Assembly (NCBI GenBank): GCA_002344895.1
Contig: DDUR01000049.1
Span: 1-14,644, forward strand
Direction of reading: 5' to 3'
From: Ignavibacteria bacterium UBA2333
GTDB lineage: Bacteria; Bacteroidota; Ignavibacteria; Kapaibacteriales; Kapaibacteriaceae
Length of the DNA stretch: 14,644 bases
Positions 1 through 6,572 of this stretch are shown in pieces. Made by a program: the position numbers and the translations under genes. The notes under the pieces are model-generated. The model was not told the DNA's origin, did no database searches, and saw only the letters and a list, made by a program, of their open reading frames with translations. Positions within the stretch are counted from its first letter, which is position 1. Each line of letters starts with the position of its first letter.

Positions 1-160
1 CCCTACCAATCCAATTCTCCGGGACAATCCTCCCGGAGAATACTTTCCCGCCGCCTACAAATACCGTTCTCCGGGACAATCCTCCCGGAGAACCCTCCCG
101 GAGAATACTTTCCCGCCGCCTACCAATACCGTTCTCCCGGAGAATCCTCCCGGAGAATAA
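1..160. repeat. Tandem palindromic repeat array (CCCGGAGAA / TTCTCCGGG units), continues past left edge
   Basis: The core CCCGGAGAA occurs five times (32-40, 84-92, 97-105, 136-144, 149-157). Two complete units consist of an 11-bp perfect inverted repeat with a 6-nt centre CAATCC: arms 14-24/31-41 and 66-76/83-93. The units are joined by a spacer rich in CCGCC whose two copies (40-66 and 105-131) match at 26 of 27 positions. Units start 52 bp apart, and the next step is 65 bp because a 13-bp piece is duplicated (80-92 against 93-105). The third unit is reduced to the odd palindrome TTCTCCCGGAGAA (132-144) plus one more core. Bases 2-9 look like the end of another spacer, so the array probably extends outside the window. 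No gene is seen inside it. Function is unknown; a REP-like element or mRNA 3'-end structure is possible. Confidence 0.85.
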
Positions 161-190
161 AAAACGAGGGTGGATCTCTCCACCCTCGTT
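159..190 (-). terminator. Intrinsic terminator of the membrane pyrophosphatase gene
   Basis: A perfect 12-bp stem (163-174 with 179-190) and a 4-nt loop TCTC is followed on the minus strand by a run of T (162-159, extending the stem's own TT). It lies 29 bp past the stop codon of the pyrophosphatase gene. Confidence 0.9.
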
Positions 191-218
191 CGTATTCGTT
201 CTTCCCGATGTCTTCCCC

Positions 219-2348
219 TTACTTCAACAGAATGCCGCCATTCGTTGCAAAGGTTGCCGCAAAGACAAGGGAGATGATGGCCATGAGTTTGATGAGGATG
301 TTAAGCGCCGGACCCGATGTGTCCTTAAATGGATCACCAACGGTGTCGCCAACAACAGCTGCCTTGTGCGTGTCTGATCCCTTTCCACCGTGGACACCTG
401 TCTCAATGTACTTTTTAGCATTGTCCCAGGCTCCACCAGAGTTGGCCATGGAAATGGCAAGCATTACACCAACAACGAGTGCGCCCATAAGCAGGCCTGC
501 AAGCATCTGCGGACCAAACAGGAATCCAACAATGAGTGGCGTGAGGATAACAAGTAGGCCCGGTGCAATCATCTCACGAATTGATGCCTTCGTTGAGATG
601 TCAACACATTTACCATACTCAGCCTTCGCCGTTCCTTCCATGAGTCCAGGGATTTCACGGAACTGACGGCGCACTTCCTCAATCATGTCAAAGGCTGCCT
701 TGCCTACACTTTTCATCGTCATTGCAGAGAAGGCAAATGGGAGCGCTCCACCAACAAGGAGTCCAGCAAGTACTTGTGGGTCCGTGATCGTAAGGTCGAG
801 CGGACTTTTGCCTTGTGTGACAAGTACGTTGTTCGCACGCGTTAAAAAGGCACTCGTGAGTGCAAGTGATGTCAGAGCTGCAGATCCAATCGCAAAGCCC
901 TTACCAATTGCAGCCGTCGTGTTTCCAGCAGCATCCAGAGCGTCCGTACGCTTACGAATGTCCTTACCCATCTCTGCCATTTCAGCAATACCACCGGCAT
1001 TGTCCGAGGTAGGACCGTAGGCGTCAATCGTGAGTCCAACAGCAATGGTGCCAAGCATACCAATTGCCGTTAAGGCAATGCCGTACATGCCAGCAAAGAC
1101 GAATCCAACAACAACACTGATGGCAATGAGTAACATCGGGATAACAGCTGAGTTGTATCCCAATGCCAGTCCGTAAATAATGTTGGTTGCAGAGCCGGTC
1201 TTCGATGCGTCTGCTACTTCGCGCACCGGCTTGTATCTGTGCGACGTGAAGAACTCCGTGACAAGGCCGATAAGGAGGCCAGCAATGAGTCCCGCAGCCA
1301 AGGCCACAAACACGCCCGTTGCGTCAACATTCACCGCACCAACCATGAAGGTCGTTGTTCCAAAGACCCAATGTGTGACAGGGTACAAGGCAACCAGCAT
1401 GATGAGTGTCGAGATGATAAGGGCACTCTTTAATGCACCCTCAACTTTTTCCTCAACTGTTGCACGAATGAACGGCAAGGAGATAACGCTGGCAAGGATA
1501 CCTACGCCGTTGACAAGCATCGGGAAGAGCAGTACACCAATGTTTCTCGATGCCTCTGGTGTAACCGCATAGGCTGCAGCACCAATAACGAGGGCCGCAC
1601 ATGTCGACTCTGCAATTGATCCGAAGAGGTCAGCACCCATGCCGGCGATGTCACCAACATTATCACCTACGTTATCAGCGATAACGGCAGGGTTACGAGG
1701 GTCATCTTCCGGAATGCCAGCTTCAACCTTACCAACAAGGTCAGCACCAACGTCAGCTGCCTTGGTGTAAATACCACCACCAACACGACCAAAGAGTGCT
1801 ACTGCTGATCCGCCAAGTCCAAAGCCGGAAAGAATCTCCATCTGAACTTCACGCGTGACGTCACCAAGTGGCAGCAGTACGTCAATACCCATCCACACAA
1901 GTAACAGACCTACAACGGCAAGTCCTGTCAAACCAAATCCCATCACGGATCCAGAATGAAAGGCAACGTTAAATGCCTTCTGAAGGCTGATACGCGCTGC
2001 TGATGCCGTGCGTACGTTACCCTTTGTGGCGATACGCATACCAACGTATCCCGAAACCACTGATGTTGCTGCTCCTGCAAGGAAGGCAACCGCTGTGTAC
2101 GCACCATGGTCCACAGTCCATAAGATGAGGGCTGCGAAGATGATCATGAAGATGCTCATGACGCGATACTCGCGACCAAGGAAGGCCATTGCACCTTCGG
2201 CAATAGCGTCAGAGATCTCCTTTAATTTCGAAACCTCTTCGGCAGAAGCCGCACCATCCTCAATGCGGACGGCAAGTACGCGCTGACGGAAGATTGCTGC
2301 CACGATAAGGGCAAGCGCTCCCAATCCAAAAATCATTCCGATGATCAT
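219..2348 (-). CDS. hppA: Membrane-bound K+-dependent ion-pumping pyrophosphatase
   Basis: This integral membrane enzyme hydrolyses cytoplasmic pyrophosphate and pumps H+ or Na+ out. At 709 residues it has family-typical length and many hydrophobic helices. Pyrophosphate/Mg-binding signatures are visible: DNVGDNVGD (225-233), DNAGGIAEM (449-457) and GDTVGDPFKDTSGP (667-680). The GNTTAA motif (475-480) has Ala where K+-independent enzymes carry Lys, so K+ dependence is inferred from family rules. The segment FGSIAES resembles plant K+-dependent H+-pumps, but the pumped ion cannot be decided from sequence alone. The open frame extends 8 codons further to a TTG, but the ATG at 2348 follows AGGAAAGG with 6 nt spacing and gives the normal hydrophobic N-terminus. 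It is monocistronic with its own terminator, and its promoter must lie in the region shared with the divergent tRNA. Confidence 0.95.
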   Translation of the reverse strand: MIIGMIFGLGALALIVAAIFRQRVLAVRIEDGAASAEEVSKLKEISDAIAEGAMAFLGREYRVMSIFMIIFAALILWTVDHGAYTAVAFLAGAATSVVSGYVGMRIATKGNVRTASAARISLQKAFNVAFHSGSVMGFGLTGLAVVGLLLVWMGIDVLLPLGDVTREVQMEILSGFGLGGSAVALFGRVGGGIYTKAADVGADLVGKVEAGIPEDDPRNPAVIADNVGDNVGDIAGMGADLFGSIAESTCAALVIGAAAYAVTPEASRNIGVLLFPMLVNGVGILASVISLPFIRATVEEKVEGALKSALIISTLIMLVALYPVTHWVFGTTTFMVGAVNVDATGVFVALAAGLIAGLLIGLVTEFFTSHRYKPVREVADASKTGSATNIIYGLALGYNSAVIPMLLIAISVVVGFVFAGMYGIALTAIGMLGTIAVGLTIDAYGPTSDNAGGIAEMAEMGKDIRKRTDALDAAGNTTAAIGKGFAIGSAALTSLALTSAFLTRANNVLVTQGKSPLDLTITDPQVLAGLLVGGALPFAFSAMTMKSVGKAAFDMIEEVRRQFREIPGLMEGTAKAEYGKCVDISTKASIREMIAPGLLVILTPLIVGFLFGPQMLAGLLMGALVVGVMLAISMANSGGAWDNAKKYIETGVHGGKGSDTHKAAVVGDTVGDPFKDTSGPALNILIKLMAIISLVFAATFATNGGILLK

Positions 2349-2424
2349 TCCGATCCTTTCCTGGTGAAGCAATGAGTGTCGTTGATCGTGCCCGATAACG
2401 AGATACGTAAGTGGGATTATCGGT

Positions 2425-2456
2425 TTTGGAGTTTTCCGTCCACCCCCCTATCTTTG
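2425..2456 (+). promoter_or_regulatory. Bacteroidota-type promoter of tRNA-Val
   Basis: TTTG (2425-2428), a 20-bp spacer and TATCTTTG (2449-2456) match the Bacteroidota primary-sigma consensus TTTG-N19-21-TAnnTTTG exactly. The expected start point falls a few bases before the mature tRNA 5' end at 2467. Confidence 0.8.
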
Positions 2457-2466
2457 GAATCCCGTC

Positions 2467-2540
2467 GGACGCTTAGCTCAGTTGGTTAGAGCGTTACGTT
2501 GACATCGTAAAGGTCACTAGTTCGAATCTAGTAGCGTCCA
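2467..2540 (+). tRNA. tRNA-Val (anticodon GAC)
   Basis: A complete cloverleaf can be drawn. The acceptor is GGACGCT/AGCGTCC (2467-2473 and 2533-2539), the D stem GCTC/GAGC, and the anticodon stem TTACG/CGTAA around loop TTGACAT with anticodon GAC at 2501-2503. The T arm is ACTAG-TTCGAAT-CTAGT and the discriminator is A2540. The next bases are CGA, so the 3' CCA is not encoded and must be added after transcription. It reads GUC/GUU valine codons. Confidence 0.97.
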
Positions 2541-2570
2541 CGATCGTCCCCCGAGCGGGGGCAAAGATAC

Positions 2571-2605
2571 GAAGCCCGTCCACTCAGACGGGCTTCTTCG
2601 TTTTT
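2571..2605 (+). terminator. Terminator after tRNA-Val
   Basis: A 10-bp perfect stem (2571-2580 with 2587-2596) with loop CACTCA is followed by TTCGTTTTT. A second, smaller GC hairpin (CCCCC-GAGC-GGGGG, 2548-2561) lies between it and the tRNA and may help 3' processing. The T tract runs straight into the Shine-Dalgarno sequence of the next gene. Confidence 0.85.
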
Positions 2606-2614
2606 GGAGGTATG

Positions 2615-3073
2615 ATGCGCTTCCCATCGGTTTTTGACCAAGCAACACACGCCGAAATCCTCTCACGCCTGTCGTTACTTCACGAAGATAGTCCCCGGCT
2701 ATGGGGGACAATGTCGGCTGCTCAAATGCTCGCCCATCTCTCCGTGGCCTATGAGTTTGCCTATGGTGTCCGCACCGATACTCCACCGTGGATTATGAGG
2801 AAGTTTGTCGCCCTCTTTTTCCGTGATCTACTCGTCGGCGATAAACCCTATCCCAAAAATGGGCCAACTGCTCCCGCCATGAAACAGTCGGTTGAGAAAG
2901 ACTTCCTCACAGAACACAAAAAGTTCACAGAGTGGGTCGAACGTGTCCATCACGATGGCCGCGAAGCATTTGAGGGTAGACGCCAGTCGACGCTCGGCGT
3001 ATTGACGGCTGATGAGTGGAGTACGTTATTCTATAAACACCTCGACCATCACTTCCGTCAGTTTGGAATCTGA
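2615..3073 (+). CDS. DUF1569 family protein (DinB/YfiT-like fold)
   Basis: The 152-residue product resembles the DUF1569 family of the DinB-like four-helix, metal-binding superfamily. Visible family features are the SPRLWGTMSAAQMLAH segment near the N-terminus, whose His is at about residue 41, and the C-terminal HLDHHFRQFG motif. These histidines are the likely metal ligands. Biochemical function is unknown; related DinB-like proteins include thiol transferases. The open frame starts with two consecutive ATGs (2612, 2615). GGAGG at 2606-2610 sits only 1 nt from the first and 4 nt from the second, so the second is preferred. No promoter is evident between the tRNA terminator and this start, so read-through from the tRNA is possible. 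The next gene follows 14 bp later, probably in the same transcript. Confidence 0.8.
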   Translation: MRFPSVFDQATHAEILSRLSLLHEDSPRLWGTMSAAQMLAHLSVAYEFAYGVRTDTPPWIMRKFVALFFRDLLVGDKPYPKNGPTAPAMKQSVEKDFLTEHKKFTEWVERVHHDGREAFEGRRQSTLGVLTADEWSTLFYKHLDHHFRQFGI

Positions 3074-3087
3074 TGTAGGTTCGTGGT

Positions 3088-3747
3088 ATGACACACGCTG
3101 AGCTTATTCGACTTGCAAGGAACTGGTTGTGGGCACTCCCACCAACGGATGAACGCAGGCGTGTTGCCGTGGTGGGGACGGAGATTTCGTCACCACATGC
3201 CGCAGAGTCACCCGATGTGTTTGGTATTGCCAACGATGGTACATCGTTTCTTATTGAGTGTAAGGTCTCACGCGCTGACTTTTTAGCCGATCGTAACAAA
3301 GAACATCGCTCTGCCGAACGCCTGCTCGGCACATATCGCTGGTTTTGTGGTGTATCTGGAATTATTGAACCTCACGAATTACCAAAGGGCTGGGGACTTA
3401 TTCAAGTTGTTGCCGGTAAACTCGTTGAGCGAATTCCAGCACCTACAAATGTGAATGTTGACCACGAGGCCGAAAAGGCCTTACTCGTCTCCGTACTCCG
3501 AAATGTATGGCGAGGCGGTCGTGTGCGAGGTGTGGGTATGCGTGCCTATTCACGCACAAAGGCCCAGGATTCATGGGTTTGGGAGACGCCCCTTTCACCC
3601 CTTCTCGATGAACAGTATCCCAAGTTTACTGGTTCCATTGGAGTTGATACGTTAGGGGGCAAGGAAAAGGGGCTAAGTGACACACGAAGTGAAGCACCAC
3701 ATCAATCACCACTGCAACCACCAGATCAAACACACACTACAACCTGA
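3088..3747 (+). CDS. MmcB-like PD-(D/E)XK nuclease-fold protein
   Basis: The 219-residue protein carries a restriction-endonuclease-like core: Asp43 in SPDVFG, then Glu57-Cys-Lys59 in FLIECKVSR, then an ADFLAD stretch with Asp64 and Asp68. The order D...ExK followed by (S/A)RADFxxDxxK recalls the MmcB/DUF1052 DNA-repair endonuclease group and similar phage-borne proteins. A further conserved-looking GWGLIQV segment (101-107) follows. The last 30 or so residues are polar and Pro/Thr/Gln-rich, probably disordered. A role in DNA repair or defence is inference from fold only. It lies 14 bp after the DUF1569 gene. The ribosome site is weak (AGG at 3077-3079). Confidence 0.65.
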   Translation: MTHAELIRLARNWLWALPPTDERRRVAVVGTEISSPHAAESPDVFGIANDGTSFLIECKVSRADFLADRNKEHRSAERLLGTYRWFCGVSGIIEPHELPKGWGLIQVVAGKLVERIPAPTNVNVDHEAEKALLVSVLRNVWRGGRVRGVGMRAYSRTKAQDSWVWETPLSPLLDEQYPKFTGSIGVDTLGGKEKGLSDTRSEAPHQSPLQPPDQTHTTT

Positions 3748-3773
3748 CTTGTAAAGTCGTTTGTAGATGCAAT

Positions 3774-3822
3774 AAAAAAAGCCACCGTTACGCAGCTGAT
3801 ATTCTCAGCACATAACGGTGGC
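3774..3822 (-). terminator. Terminator of citrate synthase gene
   Basis: A 10-bp perfect outer stem GCCACCGTTA/TAACGGTGGC (3781-3790 with 3813-3822) encloses a second stem GCTGA/TCAGC. On the minus strand it is followed by seven T (3780-3774). On the plus strand there is no T run, so it probably serves only citrate synthase, although the hairpin could still stabilise the 3' end of the convergent nuclease mRNA. Confidence 0.85.
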
Positions 3823-3857
3823 AAGGTTGTTCTAGCTGTGCGGTGTAAGCCGCCGAT

Positions 3858-5126
3858 TTACGCGCCGGCGAGTTCGTCGAGTGTGAGTGACTTTGGACGT
3901 ACGATAGGGGATGCCATCATACGATTCACAACCATCTGGGCACAAAGGCCAATGGCACGTGATACACCGAACATCACTGTGTAGAAGTCGAACTCCGTCA
4001 TGCCATACGCATAAAGAAGTGAGCCTGAATAGGCATCAACATTAGGCCATGGATTTTTTGCCTTGCCGTGGGCAAGAAGTACATCTGGAACGACATTAAA
4101 GATTGTCTGAACAATCTGAACGTTGTCGTCCTTGATGTTGTGCTTCTGCGCAAACTCATGGAAGGCCGTAAAACGAGGATCGGTCACGCGTAGTACAGCA
4201 TGTCCGTAACCCGGAATAACCTGACCGTTGTTGAGGCGCTCCCAAGCAAAGTCCTTGATTTGATCAGCTGATGGTACACCACCGAACTTTTCTTTGACGT
4301 CGATGATAAAGCGCAAACACTCCTGATTGGCAAGTCCATGAAGTGGTCCTGCAAGACCGGCCATTGCTGCCGACACGCTGTAGTACGGATCACTGAGTGC
4401 GGAGCTAACGACGTATGACGTCATTGCTGATACGTTACCACCTTCGTGATCACTATGAAGCACGAGGTAGAGGCGGACGAGTTCTTTCCACGTTGGATCG
4501 TTACTCACACCAAGCATGTGAGCAAAGTTGTTCGAAAGGTCATTGTCGCCAGTTAATGGAGCAAGAACATCGCCCTTGCCAAATCGGATACGATAGATAG
4601 CCGCTGCCAGACCTGGCATCGAGGCGATCAAGCGAACAGCATCATTCAGCATTGACTGCCACAGCTTGTCCTTACCTGTGCCCTTATCGTACGCTGCACG
4701 ATATTCACTCTCACGCTCCATGGCCAAGAGGCCAGCACCAAGCATTGCCATCGGATGACTATCCTTTGGCATGGCCTTGAGTGTGTCAACCACATACTGC
4801 GGAATGGTATAGTGCTTGGCAAACTCAGCTTGCAGTGCAGCAAGTTGTTCAGCCGTAGCACGCTTACCCGTCACAAGCAACCAGAACGTCTCCTCAGGTG
4901 AGATATCCGTTAGCTCCATGATCGGGATGTTACGAATACGCAATCCTTCGTCGGCTGATACGCTGGACGTATCGCAGACGAGGGCTGGTACTCCGCGCAT
5001 GCCACCAAGGACCTGCTCAATGGCAACGGTACCGAGGACGGTATCACCGCGTTCCTTCAAAAGGGCTGCGCGCTTGGTACGGAGGGTTTCCGCTTGGGTG
5101 TTGAGGGTATCGTGTAAAATGCTCAT
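3858..5126 (-). CDS. gltA: Citrate (Si)-synthase, eukaryote-like type
   Basis: This enzyme condenses oxaloacetate and acetyl-CoA to citrate, the entry step of the TCA cycle, in the cytoplasm. The 422-residue product has the full catalytic set: the HSDHEGGN segment (224-231), GPLHGLANQE with His263, GYGHAVLR, and Asp364 in NVDAYSG. The wording of these motifs is that of mitochondrial citrate synthases rather than of the E. coli enzyme (which has HADHEQN). Such eukaryote-like forms are known in some bacteria, for example Geobacteraceae. The open frame extends 18 codons upstream, but that stretch contains a likely promoter core. ATG at 5126 is preceded by GGAGAG with short spacing and opens the expected helix (MSILHDTL). 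It is divergent from the ABC permease gene. Confidence 0.95.
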   Translation of the reverse strand: MSILHDTLNTQAETLRTKRAALLKERGDTVLGTVAIEQVLGGMRGVPALVCDTSSVSADEGLRIRNIPIMELTDISPEETFWLLVTGKRATAEQLAALQAEFAKHYTIPQYVVDTLKAMPKDSHPMAMLGAGLLAMERESEYRAAYDKGTGKDKLWQSMLNDAVRLIASMPGLAAAIYRIRFGKGDVLAPLTGDNDLSNNFAHMLGVSNDPTWKELVRLYLVLHSDHEGGNVSAMTSYVVSSALSDPYYSVSAAMAGLAGPLHGLANQECLRFIIDVKEKFGGVPSADQIKDFAWERLNNGQVIPGYGHAVLRVTDPRFTAFHEFAQKHNIKDDNVQIVQTIFNVVPDVLLAHGKAKNPWPNVDAYSGSLLYAYGMTEFDFYTVMFGVSRAIGLCAQMVVNRMMASPIVRPKSLTLDELAGA

Positions 5127-5164
5127 CAGGTCTCTCCGGGGGGCGAACTTGCGAACTAAGCATG

Positions 5165-5172
5165 CAAAACTA
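5165..5172 (-). promoter_or_regulatory. Probable -7 promoter element of citrate synthase
   Basis: TAGTTTTG on the minus strand fits the Bacteroidota TAnnTTTG core and lies 38 bp before the ATG. No clear TTTG is seen 19-21 bp further upstream. A 6-bp inverted repeat AGCATG/CATGCT (5159-5164 and 5180-5185) brackets it. Confidence 0.5.
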
Positions 5173-5246
5173 CGGAACACATGCTGAACGGGTGGTAGGA
5201 AAACGACGAAGTGCCGCGGAGAATTCCGTCACGATGGCATAAAGAC

Positions 5247-5254
5247 TAGTTTTG
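5247..5254 (+). promoter_or_regulatory. Probable -7 promoter element of the ABC permease gene
   Basis: TAGTTTTG is identical to the citrate synthase element but in the opposite orientation, 36 bp before the ATG at 5291. The upstream -33 element is not convincing. Confidence 0.45.
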
Positions 5255-5272
5255 TGCTCCTAAAAACGTCGG

Positions 5273-5286
5273 ATCTCCCGGAGAAT
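5273..5286 (+). repeat. Solitary copy of the CTCCCGGAGAAT palindrome carrying the ribosome binding site
   Basis: The core CTCCCGGAGAAT, also found in the array at 1-160, recurs here with one mismatch to the 13-nt palindrome TTCTCCCGGAGAA. Its GGAG (5280-5283) lies 7 nt before the ATG at 5291 and so serves as the Shine-Dalgarno sequence. Pairing within the palindrome would mask it. Confidence 0.6.
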
Positions 5287-5290
5287 CTTT

Positions 5291-6562
5291 ATGCCCTCGT
5301 CAAAAATTGGCGTCATCATTGGCCACGAATACCTCACACGTGTTCGTGCAAAGTGGTTCCTGCTCACAACCTTGCTGGGCCCGATCGGTATGATCGCCGT
5401 TTTTGCCATCCCTGCACTCATGACAATCTTCGCTGGAGATGGCCGCACAGGGAAGGTTGCCATTCTCGATGAGTCCGGTACCATGGCAGCCCGAATTGTT
5501 GCCTCTGATACAGCCGCCTTTGTCGTTGCTGATGCCCCTGTTGAAACACTTCGACAGCGTGTCCTTGATGAGGAGCTCCAGGCGTGGGTTGTTATTCCTG
5601 CCAACGTTGTTGATAGTGGTAAGGTGACGATGTATTCTCGCGGAGGAAGTGGTCTTGCCTTCGACAAAGAAATTGAATCGGCCATCGAGCCGTTTGTTGT
5701 CGAGGCGCGACTTCAGCGTGCCGGTGTTGACACTTCCGTGATTGATCTTGTTGAAAGCGGTGTAAATCTTCGCGCATTGAAGGTTACCGAAGGCGGCATT
5801 GAAAACGATGCCTCCACTGCGAGTGCCATTCTCGGATATGTCGCAGGTTTCGCCATCTACATTCTGATCTTCCTCTACGGCACAATGGTTATGCGCGGTG
5901 TTGTTGAAGAGAAGGCGAATCGTATCGTAGAGATTATCGCGAGCTCCGTCCGACCGTGGGATATCATGATGGGCAAGGTGATTGGAATCGGTCTCGTTGG
6001 ACTCACGCAGGTTACGGCGTGGGCTGTCCTTGGATCAGCCGTAGCGAGTATTGCCGGCACCCTCGTGGCGCCGAATATGAACATCCCGCCAGAAGCACAG
6101 GCTGCGATGGCTGACGGAGGATTTGCTATACCGTCAATATCTTTTGTTGACATCGGTATGACAATATTTTATTTTCTAGCTGGCTATTTCCTCTATGCAA
6201 CATTATTCGCCGCAATCGGTTCAGCCGTTGATCAGGAGGCCGATGCAAATCAGTTGACGTTCCCCGTAACGATTCCTGTTGTTCTTACGATGATGTTTAT
6301 CGGAAACGTTGTTGCTGATCCAAACGGCACACTCAGTGTTGTCTTGTCACTCTTCCCGCTGTTCTCACCCATTCTTATGACGGTACGTGTAGCAGCAACA
6401 GATGTGCCGTGGTGGCAGATTCTTACGAGTGTGGTGCTGACCATTACGATGTTTTTCGGCTGTGTCTGGCTTGCTGCACGTATCTACCGTATCGGAATTC
6501 TTTCCTATGGAAAGAAGCCAAGCATCAAGGAGATTATCCGGTGGACACGACTCAACGTCTGA
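5291..6562 (+). CDS. ABC-2 type transporter permease (NatB-like)
   Basis: This 423-residue membrane protein has the ABC-2 permease layout: one N-terminal helix (about 22-48), a large extracytoplasmic domain (about 50-175), then about six helices (178-201, 229-256, 285-311, 326-342, 345-366, 376-398). The cytoplasmic segment VVEEKANRIVEIIASSVRP (204-222) and the following GKVIGIGLVGLTQV are typical of NatB/YhaP-like permeases that export Na+ or other small substrates. The real substrate is unknown. A permease needs an ATPase subunit, usually encoded just upstream, but none is present here: the neighbours are a divergent citrate synthase and a convergent peptidase with a 10-bp gap. The subunit must be elsewhere in the genome. 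The start follows GGAG with 7 nt spacing. Confidence 0.88.
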   Translation: MPSSKIGVIIGHEYLTRVRAKWFLLTTLLGPIGMIAVFAIPALMTIFAGDGRTGKVAILDESGTMAARIVASDTAAFVVADAPVETLRQRVLDEELQAWVVIPANVVDSGKVTMYSRGGSGLAFDKEIESAIEPFVVEARLQRAGVDTSVIDLVESGVNLRALKVTEGGIENDASTASAILGYVAGFAIYILIFLYGTMVMRGVVEEKANRIVEIIASSVRPWDIMMGKVIGIGLVGLTQVTAWAVLGSAVASIAGTLVAPNMNIPPEAQAAMADGGFAIPSISFVDIGMTIFYFLAGYFLYATLFAAIGSAVDQEADANQLTFPVTIPVVLTMMFIGNVVADPNGTLSVVLSLFPLFSPILMTVRVAATDVPWWQILTSVVLTITMFFGCVWLAARIYRIGILSYGKKPSIKEIIRWTRLNV

Positions 6563-6572
6563 TCAATCGGTT

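Larger units (their letters stand above)
5127..5290. promoter_or_regulatory. Divergent regulatory region between citrate synthase and ABC permease genes
   Basis: This 164-bp region has no gene. Besides the two mirrored TAGTTTTG cores it holds a direct repeat GCGAACT (5143-5149 and 5151-5157) in the citrate synthase leader and the inverted repeat AGCATG/CATGCT around that gene's -7 element. Either could bind a regulator, but none is identified. Confidence 0.5.

Noticed and set aside
1..160. CRISPR array
   Set aside because: The repeats are palindromic, the intervening spacers are nearly identical to each other, and there are no cas genes.
208..1572. Open frames of 111-152 codons on the plus strand opposite the pyrophosphatase gene
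   Set aside because: They lie entirely within a strongly conserved gene on the other strand, have no ribosome sites and read as biased antisense sequence.
5127..5180. 18-residue N-terminal extension of citrate synthase, perhaps a targeting peptide
   Set aside because: The region contains a promoter core, and a better start with GGAGAG lies at 5126.
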